From positions 6,551,073-6,615,072 of the forward strand of contig JAEMBT020000004.1 of assembly GCA_018873245.2 (NCBI GenBank): a DNA stretch of 64,000 bases. The letters run 5' to 3'. Position 1 is the stretch's first letter; every line of letters begins with the position of its first letter. The stretch is from Archegozetes longisetosus. Its lineage: Eukaryota > Arthropoda > Arachnida > Sarcoptiformes > Trhypochthoniidae. A program made the position numbers and the translations under genes. The notes under the pieces are model-generated. The model did not search any database. It was not told where the DNA came from and saw only the letters and a list, made by a program, of their open reading frames with translations. Shown one piece after another: positions 42,325 through 56,300 of the stretch.

Positions 42325-43980
42325 ATGGCCACCGATTTTGATGAACCGCTTTCCGATAGTGAAAAGGTTTGAATTGATAATTGATTAGAATAGAAAGTCA
42401 AACATGTCAAACAATTTGCCATTACCCTGACTATAAGTTTTTTTGGCTTTACATGTAATTAGATTCGAATTGTTACTGATTTCATTCTTCACGCGCCTCC
42501 AGGAGAGTTCCGAGAAGTGGTTAATGGTATGTATTTGATTGAAATGTTTTATTACTGAATATTAATAATCAAAATATAATGCCTTTAATGCAATAGATGT
42601 GCGATTGCTCCTCAATAACGACACTCTTTTGAAAGAGCAGGCCTCAAGGTTTGTTTCATTTCTATAAATAATTTTTTTCGTTCATTATCATATACCATCA
42701 AATCGATCTCATGTTTATTATTATTGTTATTGTAGTGTATTTGCTCAGTATAGTAAGGATCAGTTGACACCTGTCCGTCTTGAAGGGGCTGAGCATCAGG
42801 TGAGTCCAGAATTTCAACAATCACTTCAATGGATTTAAATAAGTGATAGATAGGTGCAAAACAACTGATTTTTGTGTTGCTTTTGTCATAAGATGAACTT
42901 TGCAGTTATAGATTTGTTTAATTTGAGTTGCGTTTGATAGCTATCGGAAACTAGTTTCACTTAGTTTTCACGATTTAATCTATTTTTATAAGTTTCAGAA
43001 ATAGTAACTTAAGGTTAAATATTGATATTTTATGCCAATAGTCCTTAATAACTGAATACAATGAGTTGGGCTCTAATCGATATCATGATCCGCGAACTCG
43101 ACAATCCTTCAAATACGATCACTTGCGAGAAGAGGCGTCCGATTATCAGCCGTGGACACCCGATCCAGTGAGTGAGCCATGGAGGTCAGCTTTGGAAGAA
43201 GTTTGGACCAAATACTGTGCCGACCACTACCACAATGGTGTTAGTGCTGTCTTTGGATTTAGTCAGAACGGGCAAATCACGTTAACTGCTTGTATTGAAG
43301 ATCATCAGTATCAGCCTAAAAATTACTGGTATATTATGTCATACAATTTGTTTATTCCAAATACATGTATAACTTCTGGCTTAGTTAATAGGATAGATTC
43401 TAAATTCCCTAAATGATTGTCGTTTCATACATTTCAAGGACTTGAACTTTAGTAAAATGAAAATAACAAAAACTTAATAGTCATCAATAATGAATATTTA
43501 ACGAGCAAATGAAATGAATACTATAATTAATACAAAATGTAATGTTAAATAGGAACGGTCGTTGGCGTAGTGTTTGGTCGCTCACATTTTCACCAACTTC
43601 TGGTAAAACAGAATTGCGCGGAACCATCAAAGTGCAGGTTCACTACTATGAAGACGGAAACGTTCAGTTAGTGAGCTGTAAGGAAATCAAAGAACCGCTA
43701 GTGATAACTGTATGTGAAAACACTGTTGACTAAAATTGTTGATAATTTCTAACTTATTGTTCAAATTTTTATCAAGAGCGAAAAGCAGGTCGCAGAAGAA
43801 ATTAAGCAAATAGTTGAAGAGGCGGAGAATGAATACCAAATAGCAATATCAGAAAATTACCAAACTATGTCTGACACAACCTTCAAAGCGCTGAGGCGTC
43901 CATTACCTGTCACTCGCTCCAAGATTGAATGGAATAAAATAATGAGTTATCGCATTGGAACTGAGTTAAAACAACACTAA
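42325..43980 (+). CDS. cpa: F-actin-capping protein subunit alpha
   Basis: Seven exons: 42325-42366, 42463-42526, 42597-42648, 42736-42799, 43042-43328, 43553-43709, 43777-43980; 289 residues against 286 in human CAPZA. Family sequence is seen throughout: [19 protein letters not shown] at the start, [11 protein letters not shown], the [11 protein letters not shown] segment, [18 protein letters not shown], then [19 protein letters not shown] and the C-terminal amphipathic tentacle with [14 protein letters not shown]. With the beta subunit it forms the heterodimer that caps actin barbed ends in the cytoplasm. All junctions are GT-AG and in phase; the acceptor of exon 5 (ccaatag) gives Ser where relatives usually have Val. 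Start Met lies at the expected N-terminus. No oddities. Confidence 0.97.
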
Positions 43981-44220
43981 CATCTACTATAAACTTAAAT
44001 ATTTTGACACTCATTATAAATGCAAAGTTAAAATACATTTTAATATTTTTAAAACTAAAAGTTATTTCAGTATAAATTAATGTTGTATTTGCAGAGCCCC
44101 TGTAGATTAATTGATTGCTTCCTTTTTTACATCAGAATGGGTGCTCATTATTCTTATTATTAAATACATATATTATTGATAATGATATTTAATGTTGAAT
44201 TGAGTATAAATTGCTTTTTT

Positions 44221-44910
44221 CTAAATTAATAATAAGTCTCTTGAACCACTGATCAGATGTCTTCTCACAGCACTATATGGTAGAAAGTGTTGCGAATCTT
44301 TATCCAACTGAACCGTTTCCTGTCCACTGCTGTCATTGACTATAACTTGTGTTGATTTCAATGCTTTAACAAAGACGTACGTATTTTCAAAGTTTTGACC
44401 ATCATTGTTTGGGACATCGATTAGCTTAAAGTTCATGACTGAAGTCCTATTAAACGGCAATTGACCCAAAACTGATTCATTCAAATGCTTATCAATACTC
44501 GAGACATAATTATCCAAATATTTGATCTCGTTCTTGGACAATAACTTCTGAATATATTTGGGATTGGTTTGCAATGACTTAATCAGTGAAATGCTGTTTA
44601 ACTCAATTTTATGAAGACGTGTCCGAAAGTATTGATTAACGGCATAGCTAAATCTCTCCAACTCTGTTCTGTGCTGTTCGACACAAAACGGATCCAATTT
44701 GTCACTCAGTCGTTTGATGTTGTCATTCATGTGTTGGATTTGTTCGACAATGCACTCAATGACCGCTTCTTCGAATTGTAGTACTTCTGGACTTCCCATT
44801 TGATTACTAATCAATTCGATTAATCTTTGATACACTTCTTTTGGTGTTTCATAACTGTCATAATCATCAGTTGTTATGCTCTGATCATTTGATACTGTAT
44901 TTGAAGACAT
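44221..44910 (-). CDS. Sld5: GINS complex subunit 4 (Sld5)
   Basis: Single exon, 229 residues from the Met at 44910 (MSSNTV); human SLD5 has 223. An upstream in-frame Met (44982) would add 24 residues that look unlike the family, so the inner Met is preferred. The helical A domain includes EAVIECIVEQIQHMNDNIKRL and ERFSYAVNQYFRTRLHKIE. The beta-rich B domain at the C-terminus has YVFVKALKSTQVIV and the family ending with SQHFLPYSAVRRHLISG then LLLI. GINS, with Cdc45 and Mcm2-7, forms the replicative CMG helicase. The gene lacks introns, unlike its neighbours, and lies tail-to-tail with CapZ-alpha (240 bases apart) and head-to-head with PCCB (310 bases apart). Confidence 0.93.
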   Translation of the reverse strand: MSSNTVSNDQSITTDDYDSYETPKEVYQRLIELISNQMGSPEVLQFEEAVIECIVEQIQHMNDNIKRLSDKLDPFCVEQHRTELERFSYAVNQYFRTRLHKIELNSISLIKSLQTNPKYIQKLLSKNEIKYLDNYVSSIDKHLNESVLGQLPFNRTSVMNFKLIDVPNNDGQNFENTYVFVKALKSTQVIVNDSSGQETVQLDKDSQHFLPYSAVRRHLISGSRDLLLI

Positions 44911-45220
44911 TTTATTTGATTGACTATCTATCGGTTTAAAACTCAAACCACAATTGAATGTATACATAAAAGTGCGCCACAAGTTGTCAATGAAATATTA
45001 TTGAAAATTGATGGAGTTTTCACCCATTAAATAGTAATAGATTTTGAAGACAAACTGTACTTTCATAGCTTGTTGTGCTTTCTGTAGAGCCCCACAAAGT
45101 CTACTAAAAGAACCTTCAAATGAAGGCTACAATCAATGTTGCAATAGCTTTGAGTACTTGGCACTAGTACTAAAATTTATATCCAGTTTTCAACTTTGAT
45201 TTCAGGAATCTTATTTAAAG
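44911..45220. promoter_or_regulatory. short bidirectional promoter region, Sld5 / PCCB
   Basis: Only 310 bases separate the two divergent start codons, so the promoters must overlap or share elements. No specific motif can be named. Confidence 0.55.
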
Positions 45221-47883
<2,663 letters not shown>

Positions 47884-48003
47884 TGACTAAAAATATTTTC
47901 ACTCATCTAATTGTTAAATTTTTTCCTAAGATATCTATCAAGTTATCAATTACTTAAGATCAAGTTGTTATCAAATAATTATTCATGTTATATAAATGAT
48001 GAA

Positions 48004-48016
48004 AATAAATTTTATT
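48004..48016. terminator. palindromic two-way poly(A) signal, PCCB / UBL5
   Basis: AATAAATTTTATT reads AATAAA on the plus strand (48004-48009, 121 bases past the PCCB stop) and AATAAA on the minus strand (48016-48011, about 90 bases past the UBL5 stop). One 13-base element can serve both convergent genes. Confidence 0.65.
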
Positions 48017-48106
48017 TTAACTACTAATTTGAACATAACTTGGACTCTAAGTCACTGAATAGAAAGTAAATGAAAAATTGAAAAGAGTATAAATAGAAAC
48101 ACAATT

Positions 48107-48538
48107 TTACTGGTAATACAATTCCAGATTCATTCCATCATGAATTTCATAGTCTTCAATAGTGATGTGGTCTTTGTAAATGGTGTACCATTTCTTCAAA
48201 ACTATTTTTTGCCAATGAGTACCAGTTTGTGCTGCGATTAGCTTCTTTAAGTCTCCGATAGTATCATCTGTTGAAGTACCAGAAAATGATCATTTAGATA
48301 ATAAGTCAACTTAAGGCATTACTCTTGATCTGTGATAACATTATGTTCAGTTAAGAATAGTTATTACTGAACAAGTGCTCGATATTATGGTCTATCGCCT
48401 AACTTGCAAATATAAGTAACTGTCAAATTTACACTAAACTACAATTTAATCATTAATCAATTTAAATAAATACGAACCGGGATTGCATTTTACGCGAACT
48501 TTTTTGCCCAGTCGGTCATTACATGTAATTTCAATCAT
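48107..48538 (-). CDS. UBL5: ubiquitin-like protein 5 (Hub1)
   Basis: Two exons (48538-48478 and 48267-48107, minus) encode exactly 73 residues, the length of human UBL5, with near-identical sequence: [20 protein letters not shown], then [40 protein letters not shown] and [13 protein letters not shown]. It has a ubiquitin fold but ends in Tyr-Tyr-Gln with no C-terminal di-glycine, so it works by non-covalent binding, notably to spliceosome proteins, to support splice-site use. The intron is 210 nt with GT-AG ends. It shares a 446-base divergent promoter region with MMADHC and converges on PCCB. Confidence 0.97.
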
Positions 48539-48984
48539 TTTCGCACTACTTATTGAACGAGTCAATCAGTGCATATATAAAACAGATATATTTCAAATTA
48601 AATAAAATAAATTGCAATCAACCAAATCAATTAAGATTGTTTACAAGCTATTACGTTTTTTAGTTGTTTTGATTCGATACGTTTTTGATAAGTAAGCGAT
48701 ATCACATGATTTTTTGTAATACGTGACTAACTATATGAGTGATTCATGTTCTGAGGCCCAGTATTATTGAAACTATTTTGAAAACATGTTCTATCAATTT
48801 TGGTAAATATATTTTAGTTGAGAAAAATTAGTGAAAATAAAAATACGACTCACCTAATAGTGATATGTTTTAAATTACAACTAAATATCGATGATTAAGA
48901 GTTGAAATTAAATTAACTGGTTGCATATATACTACTAATGAATTGAAATTTGCTGTGAATTAAGTTAACATAAATCTGTTATTA
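48539..48984. promoter_or_regulatory. head-to-head intergenic region, UBL5 / MMADHC
   Basis: 446 bases between divergent start codons, AT-rich, with no element that I can name. It must hold both promoters. Confidence 0.5.
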
Positions 48985-49974
48985 ATGATTCGTCTTCAAC
49001 GATTAGTTGTCTTTCATTCAAAGACATTAAAAACCATGTCTAATATTTCGCTTAAAAGCACCTGTAGTTTTGCCACTAAACCACCAGAAATATCGTTACA
49101 ATCCGGTAACGAAACGGTTGGTGACAATGTCAACGACAACAATAATCAAAAACAAACCATCGATCGAGAAATCAATTTATTTGGTCCTCAAGATATTCGC
49201 GCACCACTTAATGGTAACATAGGTCTGGCTAGTAACCAGTTGGTTGATTCCATCGATCACTTGAGTCGAGAAATCAAACATAAAGTTGACGAAAAGAACC
49301 TTTACGATTTAATGTCAGTTGACCCTAAATTTCGACATTTTGAAACTGTTCAACAATTCTTAAGCCCTGAACTTGAAGCCGAGCGTGAAATTGATTTGAA
49401 GTCGTTATCTTCAGCACGCCTTCAATTAGTCGCATATAAATGTCCACTTCTCCTGATAGCTGATTTTCAGGACTTATTCCCACTTTCGAGAAGACCTAAT
49501 TTGAATAATGGTTTGACTGTTGTGACGATTTGCCAGAGAACAGTTAATGACATGAGCGCGTGGAGTCCACAAGTGGATGAAGAAAGAGAAGAACTAATGG
49601 AGCACTTTGTGACTCTGGCTAAAAATGTTTGTGAATATCTGACAAATTTGGGCTTTTGGGCGGATTTTATCGATCCATCTTCTGGTCGACCATTTTTGGT
49701 ATGTTTTTAATTAGATTCCAGTTGATTTCTGGATTCAATTGATTTTTATGATTGACAGGGTGAATACACTAATGCGACAATGTTTGAAACTGATGAAAGA
49801 TATCGTCATTTCGGTTTTGATATTGAAGATCTCGGCTGCTGTAAAGTTATATCACATCACGTATGGGGTACTCATGCTTTTGTCGGGGCTTTATTCACTT
49901 CAGCGCCATTTAATTCTCCTGAATTACAAAGAATTTTACAAAATTCTCATGAAGAAGAAGAAGAAGATGAATAA
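48985..49974 (+). CDS. MMADHC: MMADHC (cblD), cobalamin trafficking protein
   Basis: Two exons, 48985-49698 and 49759-49974, joined in phase 0; 309 residues against 296 in human. The first about 30 residues (MIRLQRLVVFHSKTLKTM) are basic and Ser/Thr-rich, like a mitochondrial leader. The C-terminal nitroreductase-like fold shows LMEHFVTLAKNVCEYL, GFWADFIDPSSGRPF, GEYTNATMFETDERYRHFGF, DIEDLGCCKVISHHVWGTH and VGALFTSAPF, all family-typical. In human cells it passes cobalamin from MMACHC to methionine synthase in the cytosol and to methylmalonyl-CoA mutase in mitochondria; inner Met residues (for example Met18) could give a cytosolic form. The acidic run at the end (HEEEEEDE) is not typical. 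PCCB, two genes away, makes the substrate upstream of the mutase. Confidence 0.95.
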
Positions 49975-50295
49975 TTGTTGTTTATAGAGTGTAAACTTGT
50001 TTAATGTTAATATTAGAAAGTAATTGTAGCCACTTATGACCCGATACTGTATCAAATTTATTAAACATTCTGAATTCATTTTGAAAATAAATCCTTATTT
50101 ATTTGGTTAGTTCTCAATCGAAGTAATTGAGTTAGTTTTTAAACTATTCAAAAGAATTTTAAATATTAAAACTATTAAAAATTAACATTGAATTTCAGCA
50201 TCAAATGAATGATTTTTAGTTTTTATATAATTTGAAGTAAAATAATGTAACAAAATACATTTTTTAATACCAAAATAGGGGAAAATTAAATTTTG
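49975..50295. other. tail-to-tail spacer, MMADHC / glucosidase I
   Basis: 320 bases between convergent stop codons. It holds both poly(A) signals (listed separately); nothing else is seen. Confidence 0.7.
50086..50103. terminator. facing poly(A) signals, MMADHC / glucosidase I
   Basis: Plus-strand AATAAA at 50086-50091 (112 bases past the MMADHC stop) and minus-strand AATAAA at 50103-50098 (about 193 bases past the MOGS stop). Cleavage downstream of each would make the two messages overlap by a few tens of bases. Confidence 0.55.
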
Positions 50296-52761
50296 TCAAT
50301 ATTTTTCTCCCATGATTAAAACAATTAATGCTGACCATCCAGTAAATGGGTGAGATCCTTGTCCTTTACCAGAAATGTCATTATATTGTTCCCAAATATA
50401 ACCACTTCTGGCATATTCAGTAAAAACTGTTGAGATCAGGTTCTGACGTAGCCTTTGGTATATCACAAGCGCTCGATTTTGATACGGGCCTGAAATCGAT
50501 GAATAATGGTGGAGGGATTTCAGGATTAAATAGTTCATCTGGATCCAAATGGCTCCTCTCCAATAGGGAGGATCAACATCTGTGTTGTACTGCTGATAAT
50601 AGGGACTCTTTCGAGATAGTGAACGAATGCCATGAGAGGTCCAAACAAGTCTTGGATCCTCCAGATCATCCAAAATTTTGCCTAGCTTCGGATTGTCTGG
50701 TTTTATAATATTCAACATTAGCGGAAATAAACTGATATAACCGAATTCAGGCACACAATCGTAAGTCGGAGAACTTATGACTTTTCTTTCTTTATCCCAA
50801 CCGTTAGACTTATTTTTCACTTTAATCAGTTTAACGTTAGTTGAATGTAGCCCTTTATCGCAATACATCTGATGCTTTTCAGACCAGTGCCACTTATCGA
50901 GTAAATGATTGTCACTTAAGTAATTGGCTGTTTCTTCGTACTTATTTGCCGACGAATTCCCAATTAGTTTAAAGATTCGAGACATCACTCGAGAAGCAAA
51001 AGCTATCCAACATCTCAAGTCTAAGTGAATTTCGTCATCAGTTGGATGTGTTGCGCGCGGATAATCATCGAGACCAGAAGTCAATGTCTTTGGATTCAAT
51101 TCTCTGGTAGTAGTACTATCTCTTCCTCTCCAATGGTAAGTACCGGCGAATTCTCCGACTTGTGTGACGTTAAACCAGTCGAACCAGACTTGCAATCGAG
51201 GAAATACTTTGTTGAGCCATTCGACATTAATGTTACCTGCATTTAACAGGCTTTCAATTGCCAGAAACAGAGCTGGAGGATTCGCGTTGGTGTTTCGTTG
51301 CACAAGAAATTCACTTGGGACTCTAGCTTTCGCCTCTTCTCCCAAAATAACCTCACGAGGAATCCAACCCTCGACATTCATTAAATCAAGCCAGCCTTCA
51401 ATTATAGTTAATGACAGATTGTGATCCCATTTGCTGATTAACAACTCATGGAATCCTTCATCCCATAGAAACCCTCTCGGAAAGAATGAACGCGAAGGCA
51501 CTCCAGTCAACAACTGAAGAGGACCGTAAGCAACAGGTTCTTTGTTGTATTTTGATTGCACTAATGAATAGCCATAAAAATAGCCAATACTTCCCAACAT
51601 ATTACTAACAACTGCTTTTGCAAACATTATCTCTTCCTCACTAAGGTTTTTCTGCTTCAACTCGAACTTCAATTCAAAATCGTTGTCAAACTTATCACTT
51701 CTTTTTTTGAGCTCATTTTCATACAACTCGTTAACTATAGAGTCACTTAATGAACTGGTATCCAAAGCCTGAAAATGAATATCCATTTCGATAGATGAAG
51801 AGAAGACAACTTGATGAGCAATGAAGTTAGCTCTGGATTTGTGTTCACGCTTTTCGAAAGAATCTCCTTTCACTACGAATATGCGATTTCGTAATGTTTC
51901 ATCAATATTATACATGTAAATGTTTTTCAACAAAGTTTCTTTCAAATAAACTAATGGGGGATAAGTAACAGTATTCAAGTAGTTGCGATATAAGACATTG
52001 CCTCTATTCTTAGATATCGTCATTGAAATTCTGAAATTGCCGACATCTTCGGAATATCCCTCGATTTGAAAATTAGAGTTTGGCTTCAATTCTCCATTAG
52101 AGGATTGCACTACTTCTAAGCGATCACTACTTCGATCAGTGGCCACATAGAATATCAATGAAATTGGAAACGAATTGAATGTTGTCTGTTCTGCATATTT
52201 AGGTTTAGCACTGATTCTGGCTTTCCAACTGTTATTAGCAAATGTAAGAAAACTGGTTTGAAAGACAACATTTCCATCGATTATTTCTTGAATACCAAAC
52301 GACTTGAAGTCGTGTCGAGTCCATCCGTAGCGCTCCAAACGATCGTTCTGATCGCACCAGTGCCTGACTGGCAGCGAGTTGCCTTCGATGCGGTTCAGGA
52401 ACCACATCATTCCAGTGACCATTGAATTGGGGGAACATGTCTTAAGACCAAAATAATGGCCACTTCTAAAAGTTCCCCATCTATTGCTTTCAAATATTGG
52501 ATTCAATTGAAAGTTTGCGTTAAAAGGTTTCCGAACTTTATTATACAAATAGTTATTATATAACAAATATGTCGATAATGACAATAAAATTATGGCAATT
52601 ATTAATATTAAAAATAGTTTAATTGAAGAATAAGAGCCGGATTTATTAGACTTAACACTCGATCTGCTTTTCGATGATTTGATGTTATTTTTTGTCTCAT
52701 CTTTTGCTAATATATTATTATCGCTATTGACATTTATCTTTCTTTTAGTTACTTTCGACAT
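50296..52761 (-). CDS. MOGS: mannosyl-oligosaccharide glucosidase (glucosidase I, GH63)
   Basis: Single-exon gene, 821 residues; human MOGS has 837. Type II ER membrane protein: a basic cytoplasmic tail of about 46 residues, then a signal anchor (about 47-69, [20 protein letters not shown]). The lumenal N-domain opens with [19 protein letters not shown] (about 93-111). The alpha/alpha barrel of GH63 has [19 protein letters not shown] (about 428-446, with conserved acids), [37 protein letters not shown] and [15 protein letters not shown]; the end is [17 protein letters not shown]. It removes the outermost alpha-1,2-glucose from Glc3Man9GlcNAc2 on new glycoproteins, the first step of N-glycan trimming. 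The start Met precedes the anchor by a length usual for the family. It is notable for lacking introns. Confidence 0.96.
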   Translation of the reverse strand: MSKVTKRKINVNSDNNILAKDETKNNIKSSKSRSSVKSNKSGSYSSIKLFLILIIAIILLSLSTYLLYNNYLYNKVRKPFNANFQLNPIFESNRWGTFRSGHYFGLKTCSPNSMVTGMMWFLNRIEGNSLPVRHWCDQNDRLERYGWTRHDFKSFGIQEIIDGNVVFQTSFLTFANNSWKARISAKPKYAEQTTFNSFPISLIFYVATDRSSDRLEVVQSSNGELKPNSNFQIEGYSEDVGNFRISMTISKNRGNVLYRNYLNTVTYPPLVYLKETLLKNIYMYNIDETLRNRIFVVKGDSFEKREHKSRANFIAHQVVFSSSIEMDIHFQALDTSSLSDSIVNELYENELKKRSDKFDNDFELKFELKQKNLSEEEIMFAKAVVSNMLGSIGYFYGYSLVQSKYNKEPVAYGPLQLLTGVPSRSFFPRGFLWDEGFHELLISKWDHNLSLTIIEGWLDLMNVEGWIPREVILGEEAKARVPSEFLVQRNTNANPPALFLAIESLLNAGNINVEWLNKVFPRLQVWFDWFNVTQVGEFAGTYHWRGRDSTTTRELNPKTLTSGLDDYPRATHPTDDEIHLDLRCWIAFASRVMSRIFKLIGNSSANKYEETANYLSDNHLLDKWHWSEKHQMYCDKGLHSTNVKLIKVKNKSNGWDKERKVISSPTYDCVPEFGYISLFPLMLNIIKPDNPKLGKILDDLEDPRLVWTSHGIRSLSRKSPYYQQYNTDVDPPYWRGAIWIQMNYLILKSLHHYSSISGPYQNRALVIYQRLRQNLISTVFTEYARSGYIWEQYNDISGKGQGSHPFTGWSALIVLIMGEKY

Positions 52762-53366
52762 TTCTGATGATTTAATACAAACTGATTATGGTTTAAATGA
52801 ATTAATTTAATAAACTTTAGACATATGTTAATGACTCGACACATGTAAAACTTTCCACATGTCGTTCATCTGTTTCTGCAGATTAAGCATCTGTTACGAT
52901 ATCTTTGTTTTGTTTCCAAGATCAATCAAATCCAGGGCCACCTCATTATGGGGATCTCAACAAATAGCAAAATACTCATTGACTTGCATTGAAAGGGATG
53001 TGAAATAAAATATAAAATGCATTACGTCTTATAATAAGTGTTATACAAGTTACAAGTCGTTGAACGTCATTGTAGGGCAGAATAAGACATTTATTACGTT
53101 TGATAATAATAAAAGAATCCCTTACGCGACTGAAGTCTCATTGTTTTGGATCAGGTTTTTGGTGAACCCTCAAAGAAACGTATTTGAAACTGTGTCACAA
53201 TAGTATTCGCAGTGTTAGTTCAGTTCAATACTATTTAAGCCTGAGATCAAAGTAAAGCATAAGTAATTTTAGTATTGAATCGTGTCTTTTATTACTAAAA
53301 ATATAAATAATTATTATATTTATTGTTTTTACTTGAAATCTAAAAAATAGTCCAATTTTGATAAGA
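52762..53366. promoter_or_regulatory. head-to-head intergenic region, MOGS / Slimb
   Basis: 605 bases between divergent start codons. AT-rich, no recognised element; it must hold both promoters. Confidence 0.5.
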
Positions 53367-56300
53367 ATGGATACAATCGCTAATATTATTGAGTCAAATG
53401 AGCAGCAAATCGTTTCCGTAAGAAATTTCAAATAACACTAATTATATTTTTAGTCATTGTACGCATAGATTCTATGCATATATGACTTAATATTGACTTA
53501 TTTCTGATTATTTTGCATACGTCTCAGCGCTTACGACCTAATCATTATTTATTTAACCTTTGCGTTGTTCAATTAATTGAGTTTATTTGATTTTTGCTTA
53601 TGTTTTCAATTTAAATCAGTTTTTATGGCAAAGATATAGAAATAGGATTGAGTAAAGAGTAGGGTAAAGACCTGATGAATCTGTTGTATTCATATTTATA
53701 AAAAGGTACTACCGATGACCACACTATTTGACGGGAGTCACATGAAAAGAGATCAGCAATTATTAGACCAGTCATCAGCACTATATCTCAAGACGAAAGA
53801 GGACTGTATGAAGCATTTTGACTCCTGGAATGAAACCGATCAGACCGACTTTGTCGAATACTTGTTGTCGAAGATGTCTCACTGTCAGCACTCGCAAATC
53901 AATTCTTATCTCAAACCTATGCTTCAAAGAGATTTCATTTCATTACTACCTAGTAAGTCATTTCTATCCCTCAACATTTGCATTACCATTAATTGTGACT
54001 TTGATACAAAACAGAAAAAGGTTTAGATCATGTCGCAGAATCCGTTCTGTCATTCTTGGACGCGAAATCTTTATGTTCAGCAGAACTAGTTTGCAAAGAA
54101 TGGTATAGAGTTATATCTGAAGGTATGCTTTGGAAAAAATTGATCGAAAGTCGCGTTAGAACTGATTCATTATGGAAAGGACTGGCACACAGAAGAGGAT
54201 GGTATGAGTGAATCAATTGGGTGATTAAAAATGACATGAGAACTCTTATATTGTAGGATTCGATACCTTTTTAAGCCAGTTTCTGGCGAACAACATCCCG
54301 ATCATATGTTTTATCGAAGGCTTTTCCCAAAAATAATTCAAGACATAGAGAGCACTGAAAATAATTGGAGATGTGGTCGGCATAATCTGCAGCGAATTAA
54401 CTGTCGAAGTGAGAGCAGTAAAGGAGTCTATTGTTTGCAATATGACGATCAAAAAATAATTAGCGGTCTAAGAGACAATACAATAAAGATCTGGGATCGA
54501 AGTACTCTTCAATGCTCTAAGGTATTAATTGGTTTTATGCTTGAATCTTATGCTTTATTTATTATGTAGTCATTTAGTCATGGCATGAATTGACGCGTAT
54601 TGTTGTTTATATAGGTTCTAACAGGACATACAGGTTCGGTGTTGTGTCTTCAATACGATGAAAGGGTAATAATTAGCGGTTCAAGTGACGCAACAGTGCG
54701 TGTATGGGAAGTGGGATCAGGGCTTATGGTGAATACGTTGATCCATCACTGCGAGGCTGTATTGCATTTACGCTTCAACAATGGAATGATGGTGACCTGC
54801 TCTAAAGACCGTTCAATTGCTGTTTGGGACATGACATCTCCCACCGATATCAACTTACGTCGTGTTCTAGTGGGTCACAGAGCCGCCGTCAATGTTGTCG
54901 ACTTTGATGAAAAATATATTGTCTCCGCTTCTGGAGATCGAACTATCAAAGTTTGGAACACTTCTAATTGTGAATTTGTGCGAACTTTAAACGGGCATAA
55001 GAGGGGCATCGCGTGCCTCCAATATAGGGATCGACTGGTTGTCAGCGGCAGCTCTGACAACACAATCAGGTATTTGTTTGTTTGTTTTGTTCTGAAAATT
55101 GATTTACACAAGAGTTGTGAGACTTGATCGTGAAACGAATTTTTTTCAAAATAACTTTAATCGCTCCTTTAAGTGATTTGCAATAGCTTGAAGAAAAGAA
55201 TAAACCTATTCAGTACAACTGAATAGCTTTCAAATTGACATAAGTATAGCTAAAACGTCTGAAAATATAACTTAGAATTGATTCTTAAATGCTATAATCA
55301 TGTCAGGGATTAACAAGTTTGGAATAAAGCATAACAAATGTCGATTCATTGCTTATTTAGATCTGTTAATGCATTGAACGCTAAATAATGATAGCTTTGA
55401 AGGAAATGTATTCAAAAAGAATTCCTGTAAATGATAATAAGTTGATTGTATTTCGTGAACGAAGTTCTAAGAAAAACATGTTTCAGCATAAAACAAAATG
55501 AATAGTTTCCTATACTAATCTTATCACTTTTGGTATTACTGTATCATTTGTGGAAATATATTGACTGCAAACCTATGTTTTGGCAAAAACTTGAAAATGA
55601 ATCAATCAAAATCGAGGTTCGATCGTAAAATCTGGTTAAGATCTAAATGATGTTTTCTATAATTAAAATATTCAAATGAAAAGATGAATAGTTCTACTTG
55701 CTTAGTTGAGCGCACACTTATGCCAAATGGTTTAACCTTAATTTCACAAGTTTCTGATCCGTTGCGAGCTTTCAACTCAATTATTCCTCACGCATATACT
55801 AATGAATATTAAATGAAAACATCTATCATATAATTCAGTTCAAGACATGCTTATTCTTCCAATTTTTTTTTCATTTTGTCAGCTCATGACTTAATGATTG
55901 TGCAGATCTTAAAATCCATTTGCTCCATCTTAAAGTGGAGGATTTTTAACTAATAGTTATTTAAATTTGATAACAAGTTATGAGAAGTTGAAATGAATTA
56001 GTTTGTAAATTAAATTTTGTGTGAATATTATTTGAATAATAACTAACTAGCTTCGCGTAATAGGAACTTAAACTTGAAATTACAGAAATAAATTGATGCG
56101 TTTCTTGCTCATAGTAATTTACAAACGCTTGTCATGAGAAGGATTTTCCTCAAACAATTTATTAAATTGATTTTCATGATTACAATTTATAATTAATATA
56201 AATATTTACACGAATGACTCATGTTAATTAGTTGCTCAGTAAACGCTCTAATACCTCCTATTTGTCAATGTAATGCCAATTGAACGACCTCTCAAGCACA

